Shown one piece after another: positions 58,450 to 64,000 of a DNA stretch of 64,000 bases. A program made the position numbers and the translations under genes. Below the pieces are notes generated by a model that worked only from the letters and a program-made list of their open reading frames with translations, had not been told where the DNA came from and made no database searches. The DNA comes from Epiperipatus broadwayi (lineage: Eukaryota; Onychophora; Udeonychophora; Euonychophora; Peripatidae): contig JAQFVV010012396.1 in NCBI GenBank assembly GCA_028023455.1, positions 5,622,085 to 5,686,084 on the forward strand, read 5' to 3'. Position 1 is the stretch's first letter, and every line of letters starts with the position of its first letter.

Positions 58450-60300
58450 CCATAAATAAAATTATTTAAGTTCCTATACTTTTTTAAAAAAGTTTATTTT
58501 TGGTTCATTTATTTCTCATACCCAATACAAAGAAGATTGATTTTTCAATAACAGACTCAATAATAGACACATCTAACAAGCTGAAGAATACATTGATTCA
58601 ATTTATGATATTATTATCATATTTGTAAATTTCAGGAACATATTCAAATGAAAATATTTTAATGTCTTTATGGAACATTGTCAAGGAGTTTAAGTCTTAC
58701 TTCCATACAAGAAATTAGATAAATAACAAACCTAAATATAACTAATTTAGTTACAGTAATTATTTCAATAGGCTAAAATAGCTGTCTTTAAAATTGTTAA
58801 AAGTAACTGCATAACAATAGAGTCTGTGCTGCACCTCAAAATCTAAATCTACATTTCTACTTAAAAAGCTATCAAGACATTTGAACTGACTCATATTCTC
58901 AAGTTAAAAATCATCCAAACTAAAAATTGCTGAAGATTTCTTTCCCATCACCAGCTGATAAAAAGAATTTTAAAACATAATAAAACAAAGACTTCATATG
59001 TTGTCAAGCATTGGTGGTTGAGAGGTCAGCGATGATGTTTTACAAATAGTTGTCCCGGGTTAGCGGGTTCGCTTCCCGGATAATGCTATGACACATGGGG
59101 AAAAAAAGACTTCATATGTTGCATTCAAAACATTAAATATTTTCTGATGAATGTATTTTTGAATTTGCATATTAAAATATTTTAAATCCATAAACCAAAA
59201 TGACGTTTTTATTTTTGTTTTTAATCAATTCAATTGAAAAATTCCATCACCAAACCTATGTCACATCTTGACTTGTGATTCATAAAAGCATTTATCAATA
59301 GTTCTAAGAATCACTGTTATAAAAATTGAAAACAAATTTAAAGTTTGTACAAAGTATTGTTTGGCATCAATTTTTATTTTAAATTTTTAGGATTTTTCAT
59401 TTTTAACAATATCATATTCTCTCATTCTATTATTCAGATGCTGTATGATATGAATAAATTTTGGTGAATAATCAACAAATTTCCTAAAGATTTGTTTAGT
59501 TAACTGAGTCAAATGTTTTGTTCAAATTAATACAAACAATATATAAATTGTTTTTTTTTGTTCCTGACATTTTTTATGCCCTTTCATTTATTTGGGAGGG
59601 GGGTTTCTCTAAAACCACCCCAATTTTTTTGTAACCATTCATCTATGACTGAATGCAACTTATTCAATGAAATTCTGGAATGTAGATTTACTGAAATGGA
59701 TAACAATGATTTTTCATAATACTTATTGAAATCTTGTCTATCCCTTTATTTTAAAATAAAAACAGTAAAATTATCTTAAAAGTCTGATGACTTAACTTCA
59801 TGAGTTCATATATTTCTAAAAAATTTCCAATATTTTTAAAACTAATACATTGCCATTATATTTTAAAACTTTCTATGGCATCTTATACAATCTGAAAAAT
59901 TTCCATTTTTAAGATTATAAAATGTTTCAAGTTTCATCTCAATTTTTCTTACCACTAATCAAATAATAACAAAACATGCTAGTGATAAATTTGATAGCAT
60001 TATTCTATCATATTACAAGTCCATACATTGCTTTTATTGCATCAAAAAAATTTCAAAATGTCTTAGATTAATAAATACCTGTATCTCTTTTGTAATTTTA
60101 ATCCATCAATCATTCTCATCATTCTTATCAGTTGTTGAACTTTCTTCTTTAGATCTCTATATTTATTTAAAGCTTTATATTTGAATTATTGTTCTGCCAA
60201 TCAGAATGTGTCACATGATTTTTTTTTCAGCACTTCACTAAGTAATAGAAACAGTGTCAGAAAACCAAATCATGCTTTTTTTCATGAATCCAAGAATATA
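58450..60300 (-). pseudogene. Decayed LINE reverse transcriptase with a SINE inserted
   Basis: Read on the minus strand the following blocks occur in the order of a non-LTR polymerase: FFDAIKAMYG (about 60021-60050), a KRKG..RD..N-like stretch near 59720, INLNKTFDSVN (59499-59537, the usual F.DL.KAFDSVNR), YSPKFIHIIQHLNNRM, TLFSIFITVIL-like sequence about 59320-59370, LKTKIKTS (near 59205-59225), then after the SINE VDLDFEVQHRLYCYAV (about 58810-58860) and FLYGSKT (about 58695-58715, usual LLYG.ETW). Each block sits in a different frame and stops are frequent. The YADD box fell in the region of the SINE insertion and was not located. This is a known LINE layout with FNL..L.AKTKV-type linker; clade not assigned. 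Upstream endonuclease sequence was not found. Confidence 0.75.
58987..59120 (+). mobile_element. tRNA-derived SINE, subfamily A, nested in the LINE
   Basis: SINE body 59003-59104: GTCAAGCATTGGTGGTTGAG, B box GGGTTCGCTTCC (59065-59076), end ATAATGCTATGACACATG, short A tail. The 16-bp target duplication AAAGACTTCATATGTT is exact at 58987-59002 and 59105-59120. It interrupts the minus-strand LINE, so it is younger than that insertion. Confidence 0.93.
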
Positions 60301-60304
60301 TTTA

Positions 60305-60900
60305 GATATATCTATAAAACAATCTTTATAAAAATAATAAACTAACAATTTTAGTATTTAATAGCTGTTGAAAATTAGCATATATAGTAAACATTTTCAA
60401 AAACATGAACATCAAGTTGAAATATGTCTCTTTTTAATGCAATTGTCATATTAATCTTGGTGCATAATACTTTATGATTTGTCCAACAACTACACTTGTG
60501 AATGCTTATGTAATATAATATTTTATTGTATTCTAATGCCATTATTTTCAGCATGAAGGTATTTGTTTCTTTATGGCAATTCTTTTAAAATATGTGTGAT
60601 AGTTATATGTTGTGCAAAAATTTAATTATATTTTATTTTATATCACCAATACCTTTATTTCCATTGGCCAAAGTCTATTATTTATACCAACACATACATT
60701 AAAACCTCCAAAAAGAAAACATTGATATTTTAAAACTTTGTTATAATAATGTTACTCAGTAAGAAACAAAAATGTTCATTCTCTGAATCTAATCTTGGAG
60801 CATATATGCTGATAAAATTAATACAGGTACTATTGTGTAAATTAAATTTTATTATTAGCTTTTCATTAATATATTAAGAAATTCCATGATTCAAAATACT
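60305..60900. other. AT-rich DNA, possible LINE continuation, nothing firm
   Basis: Composition stays purine-rich on the minus strand, so the LINE fossil may extend further, but no motif supports it. Confidence 0.4.
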
Positions 60901-60905
60901 ATATT

Positions 60906-61080
60906 AGATGCGCAAAAAGTTCATCACCGTCCAATTTTCTTCTTTGTCAAAAAAAAACTCATAGTCATCTGCCTTTTCGATTAAATTTTCTTTCTCTGAA
61001 AGATAAGTTTCATTATGAAAAGCTATAACAATTTTGAATATTGATGGCTTCTTAGTTACATATGCTGTCTTTCATTCAGG
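60906..61080 (-). CDS. Candidate 3' coding segment, unidentified
   Basis: On the minus strand one frame is open for about 55 codons after a stop, lacks an ATG start, and ends with TAA at about 60906. It reads KIVIAFHNETYLSEKENLIE, then KADDYEFFFDKEENWTVMNF. The charged, non-repetitive composition is more protein-like than neighbouring frames, and an AATAAA polyadenylation-type hexamer follows some 70 bp beyond the stop. Possible acceptor AG dinucleotides lie just upstream (GAAAG, GACAG) but without a good pyrimidine tract. It may be the last exon of a gene or a mobile-element fragment; I do not recognise the family. Confidence 0.25.
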
Positions 61081-61305
61081 TTTTAAAGAATTCGCATCAA
61101 GCAAAATATGCGCATTTCATGTATCTGTATTTAGAAAAAAATAGATTTAAGATAGTGAATTTTATTATTTATTACTATTACAACCTGCTGTTCCGCCATA
61201 ATTTTTGATTTTAAAATTATTTGTATTGCTTTAATGAGTTTATTTTCCAAGCATAACAATTTAGGCAGACTGTACTAAAAAGACTATTTTAAACTATTTT
61301 ACTAG

Positions 61306-61533
61306 GTCCCCTTTGTGACAGTAGTTCTCTGACCTTACCTCCAAATGGATTGACTATTTATTGCCAGATTCCCAGACATAATGAAAACATTGGGATCCAG
61401 TGAGCATCATTGCCTATTGACCCATTTTTGCCATTGGATAGACATTATCTATCTGTATATACATTGGTTTATGGCAATGAATGTTCAGTCTGACATAGAT
61501 ACGATGGAATCTCGACTAGTTCATTATTTGAAG
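61306..61533 (+). other. GC-richer island with exon-like borders
   Basis: About 40% GC by eye in very AT-rich surroundings, with an acceptor-like ATTTTACTAG before 61306 and a good donor AAG/GTAAGA at 61533/61534. No single frame is open across it. One frame is open from the left edge to a TGA at 61401-61403. Another is open from 61354 to the donor (SSEHHCLLTHFCHWIDIIYL in the middle). An inner acceptor (TTCCCAG before 61376) would give a fully open 158-bp exon beginning with two bases of a split codon, which matches the phase left by the 49857-49986 exon. It could equally be a broken exon or an unrecognised repeat. Confidence 0.3.
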
Positions 61534-61685
61534 GTAAGATGAGATATGACACTGTTCCATTTTTTCGTTTGATATTTTGCTTACTATCTTTTAATTTATT
61601 CAGTAGTAAACTATCTAAATTATTTATACACCATATCCAATTATTGCTCTCTAATTTAGTCTAATTTTTGCCATATCTTCCCAAT

Positions 61686-61827
61686 AAAAACAATCAATAT
61701 ATATGTCAAGTGTTGTTAGCTGAGAGGTCATCGCAGCCGCCTTGCAAGCAGGTAGTTGGTTGCAGATGGTTGTAGGTTCGCCTCCCGGCCGTTGCTATGA
61801 CATATGAGAACAAAAAACAATCAATAT
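61686..61827 (+). mobile_element. tRNA-derived SINE, subfamily B, with target duplication
   Basis: SINE body 61701-61812: A box region TTAGCTGAGAGGTCATCGC, B box AGGTTCGCCTCC (about 61774-61785), end CCGTTGCTATGACATATG. Compared with subfamily A it has an extra AGTTGGTTGCAGATGG-like segment before the B box and GCCTCCCGG in place of GCTTCCCGG. Exact 15-bp target duplication AAAAACAATCAATAT at 61686-61700 and 61813-61827. Confidence 0.93.
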
Positions 61828-61829
61828 GG

Positions 61830-62898
61830 CATTTTTTTTAGAATGACTTTGAGGTAATCGTTAGAAGATAAACAGAATCTCATTTACCACAAAAGACATG
61901 CTCAAGTTCACTATAAAACCCTCTTTTTCGAAAGTATTATATTATTCATTCGTTTTATATGACTAATACAACGAAAGAGTATGATTTTACAACACTGAAC
62001 CCTATAATATTACATCCAGCAAGTTGATTTTATGATCTTACCATTGTATTTTTAAAATTTTACGGAACATTCCTAAATGAAACTTTTCTAATGCTTTTAT
62101 TTTGCGTCATATTTAAAATATCAATCAATATAATTGTAGAGTCTACAAGTCTTTTTAGCTGTCAGTATATAACACTTTTTAAACTAAAATTACAGCAGTT
62201 TTTAAAATTAAATTTAAAAATATAATTTAAATATTTACGATAAAACCAATTTTAAATGTCAGAAAAAAAATCCTTATCTGTTTTTTCTTTTTTCTTTAGT
62301 CTGTTTTTTTTTTAAATAAAAAAAACGCGTAAATATATAATGTTTTTAAGGTGATTTTATTATTCCTATCATATCTTAATTTTTCATTACAAATTGGTTT
62401 CCAACTTGTCATTCACGTACAGTATTTATCAATCAGATATTAGAAACAGGGTTAGATAAAAATCTTTGAAGGCCTTAAGCACTGAAAGATTATGATGTTT
62501 TTACACGAATTTAAAATTAAAAAGATTATAATTTAAGAAATGTATACATACAAAATAAAACAGCCTCTAAAAAAACTCACTGCGGGGCAAAGATCTTTAT
62601 ACAAAAAGAAAAAAAAAACAATAAAGAACAAAATACTATAATCTTTAGCAAAACAATCAAATTGCTAATCGATTACATTCATAATTTCCTTTTTTATATT
62701 ACTTTATTGATCAACTATTGGCTATTCTTTGATTGCCTAAAATAAAAATTTTAAACTTGCTTAAAATGTGAAAATTTTCCGCACTGATTTGAATCCTAAG
62801 TTCGGTCACTACTTCCTAAATCCCTTCTGTATAAATCAAATAACAAGTTGAATTAATTTAATAAAAAAATTTATCCTAAAAAATGGTTCTAATTGAAC
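61830..62898. other. AT-rich DNA, no gene recognised
   Basis: No exon borders, RNA gene or element ends were found between the two subfamily B SINEs. Confidence 0.5.
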
Positions 62899-62901
62899 TA
62901 C

Positions 62902-63041
62902 AAGTCTCAAACTTAGTCAAGTGTTGTTAGCCGAGAGGTCATGCCAGCCGCCTTGCAAGCAAGTAGTTGGTTGCAGACGGTTGTGGGTTCGCCTCCCGGC
63001 CTATGCTATGACATATGGAAAGAAAAAAAGTCTCAAACTTA
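62902..63041 (+). mobile_element. tRNA-derived SINE, subfamily B, with target duplication
   Basis: SINE body 62916-63027, very similar to 61701-61812 (GTGTTGTTAGCCGAGAGGTC, B box GGGTTCGCCTCC, end CTATGCTATGACATATG). Exact 14-bp target duplication AAGTCTCAAACTTA at 62902-62915 and 63028-63041. The exact duplication and near-consensus promoter boxes suggest recent activity. Confidence 0.93.
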
Positions 63042-63049
63042 CTTCACTC

Positions 63050-63135
63050 ACAATTTTGACACTAACCACTCCAGATAAATATAGTAATGATTATCATTAA
63101 TGATTTACTAAACTATAGATAGTTGTTTAATATAT
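63050..63135 (-). repeat. Dispersed repeat Q, copy 3 (partial)
   Basis: Reverse complement of the middle of the 51.8 and 54.8 kb copies: TTTTGACACTAACC and AATGATTTACTAAACTA are the shared words. From 63136 to 63570 nothing else is recognised. Confidence 0.55.
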
Positions 63136-63639
63136 ATATAAAAATATGTACATATTGTAATAATTAATGGTTGAGAAAATATAAATATTTTACAGTTCAT
63201 TCATCTCTACTTTCCAATTATCTACTTTGCATTCTGTCATATCATTATTACTTATTCTTAGTATGACATGGCATCATTTCCTTCCATATTGAGGATATTT
63301 CTATTACTTCATAATCACCTTGCAGACTGCAAAAAAATTATATATACTAATGGATGGTAGTACGGTTGCAATATGCATAGCTAAGTGAAATACAAGTTTT
63401 TATTACAGAATAGTCTGAAGTGTTTATGATAGATAATAATTGTGATATAATGGAATTTGACATGAGGGAGGTACTTATAAATTATATTTCTTTAATACAA
63501 CTATTTAATATACATAATCTTCAGAAATATTACCAAAATCATCCTTTTCTTCATTTTTGCTGTAATATCTTATATAAATTCAATTTATTTAAACCACTTT
63601 CAACACTTTTTAGCAAAAACTTTTTATTGTACATAATAT

Positions 63640-63685
63640 ACACATACACATACATTTCGACTTATTGCAGTCTTCTTCAGAGCCA
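63640..63685 (-). ncRNA. Hammerhead-like motif, left foldback arm (stem III lost)
   Basis: Minus strand: CUGAAGA (63674-63680), stem II GACU-GCAATA-AGUC, GAAA (63655-63658). The core boxes fit CUGANGA and GAAA with a four-pair stem II, preceded by one bulged A. The stem III hairpin and cleavage triplet appear deleted compared with the right arm (TGTATGTG directly follows GAAA). Confidence 0.42.
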
Positions 63686-63710
63686 GTTTTTTTAAAAGAT
63701 TAAAGTAGAA

Positions 63711-63765
63711 TGGTTCTGAAAAAGACTGCAGGATGGTCAAAACATAGAATGTAGGTGTATGCGTA
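63711..63765 (+). ncRNA. Hammerhead-like motif, right foldback arm (core mutated)
   Basis: CTGAAAA (63716-63722) and AAAAC (63739-63743) replace CUGANGA and GAAAC, each by one G-to-A change. Stem II is GAC..GUC. Stem III is complete: ACAT pairs with ATGT around AGA (63742-63752), followed by A 63753, the expected cleavage position of a GUA triplet. The two arms thus preserve complementary halves of one ancestral motif. Confidence 0.42.
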
Positions 63766-63809
63766 TATATGTACAATAAAAGATTTTTGTTAAAAAGTGT
63801 TCAAAGGTG

Positions 63810-63880
63810 TTTGGATAAATTGAATATATATAATCTTCATGTTGGTTTGGATAAATTGGATATATATAATCTTCGTGTAA
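63810..63880 (+). repeat. 36-bp tandem duplication
   Basis: TTTGGATAAATTGAATATAT followed by ATAATCTTCATGTTGG is repeated once with a few changes. It spans the right edge of the foldback, so part of the duplication arose after the foldback formed. Confidence 0.85.
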
Positions 63881-64000
63881 CTATTTGTTAAAATCTTTTA
63901 ATCTTTTTATATAGAGTTTTCAAACTTTTAAAAAGAAAATCCATTTGAATACAATGTTTTTATAATTATTTGTTCATTTACAGTTTTGTCTGATTTACAA

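Larger units (their letters stand above)
63571..63830. repeat. Foldback carrying inverted hammerhead-like motifs
   Basis: The left arm (63571-63685) returns as reverse complement in the right arm (63705-63830): shared are AATTCAATTTAT, AACACTTTTTA, TTTTATTGTACAT and GCAGTCTTCTTCAGA-type words. The right arm has a short insertion. Each arm holds a hammerhead-like core. Inverted pairing of ribozyme-bearing ends is also seen in family R. Confidence 0.8.

Noticed and set aside
1-64000. CRISPR array, bacterial operons or ribosome binding sites
   Set aside because: No regularly spaced repeats with unique spacers and no prokaryotic gene structure; the DNA is eukaryotic.

Overview
The window is AT-rich animal (metazoan) DNA, roughly three quarters A+T by eye, with no intact host gene. 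The evidence for an invertebrate-type animal genome is the mix of decayed transposable elements: non-LTR reverse transcriptase remnants, a GIY-YIG remnant of a Penelope-like element, hAT and Tigger/pogo DNA transposons, tRNA-derived SINEs with target-site duplications, simple repeats and spliceosome-type exon borders. The species cannot be named from the sequence. Nearly every open frame is short and shows no recognisable coding signal.

Left part (1-27.7 kb): mostly featureless AT-rich DNA. It carries a TA-flanked MITE (5153-5776), a hAT transposase C-terminal remnant (6541-6839), a SINE (7430-7550), a decayed LINE on the minus strand (about 8.0-8.88 kb), a second decayed LINE on the plus strand (21.64-22.44 kb), a foldback MITE (23416-23757), and copies of a repeat family here called R (118-385, 8903-9182, 9183-9680, 21013-21410). 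Family R carries a hammerhead-ribozyme-like core, best preserved at 9009-9068 (minus) and 9470-9529 (plus).

Centre (27.77-41.57 kb): two copies of an unrecognised element of about 3.5 kb lie head to head (27770-31264 and 38052-41570, reverse complements). Each is bounded by a short inverted terminus ATTGTAACCAT / ATGGTTACAAT set in (AT)n. Between them, exactly in the (AT)n centre, sits a 6.75 kb LTR retrotransposon with 1.8 kb LTRs, a tRNA-Pro-like primer binding site, one gag-like ORF and no pol: a non-autonomous, LARD-like element. Without the retrotransposon the locus would be a palindrome of about 7 kb. Each arm has two tandem hairpins with the same loop but different, compensated stems.

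Right part (41.57-64 kb): a complete non-autonomous Tigger/pogo element with two MITEs nested in it (45087-46459), a LINE 3' end (52005-52225), the Penelope-like GIY-YIG remnant (54270-54515), an inverted pair of R copies (58085-58380), a decayed LINE with a SINE inserted in it (58450-60300), five SINEs of two related subfamilies, and a foldback at 63571-63830 with a second type of hammerhead-like motif in each arm. The best candidate for host coding sequence is one internal exon on the plus strand (49857-49986). A GC-richer island at 61306-61533 is a weaker candidate. The elements do not form a pathway. They record layered insertions: SINE into LINE, MITEs into Tigger, LTR element into palindrome.
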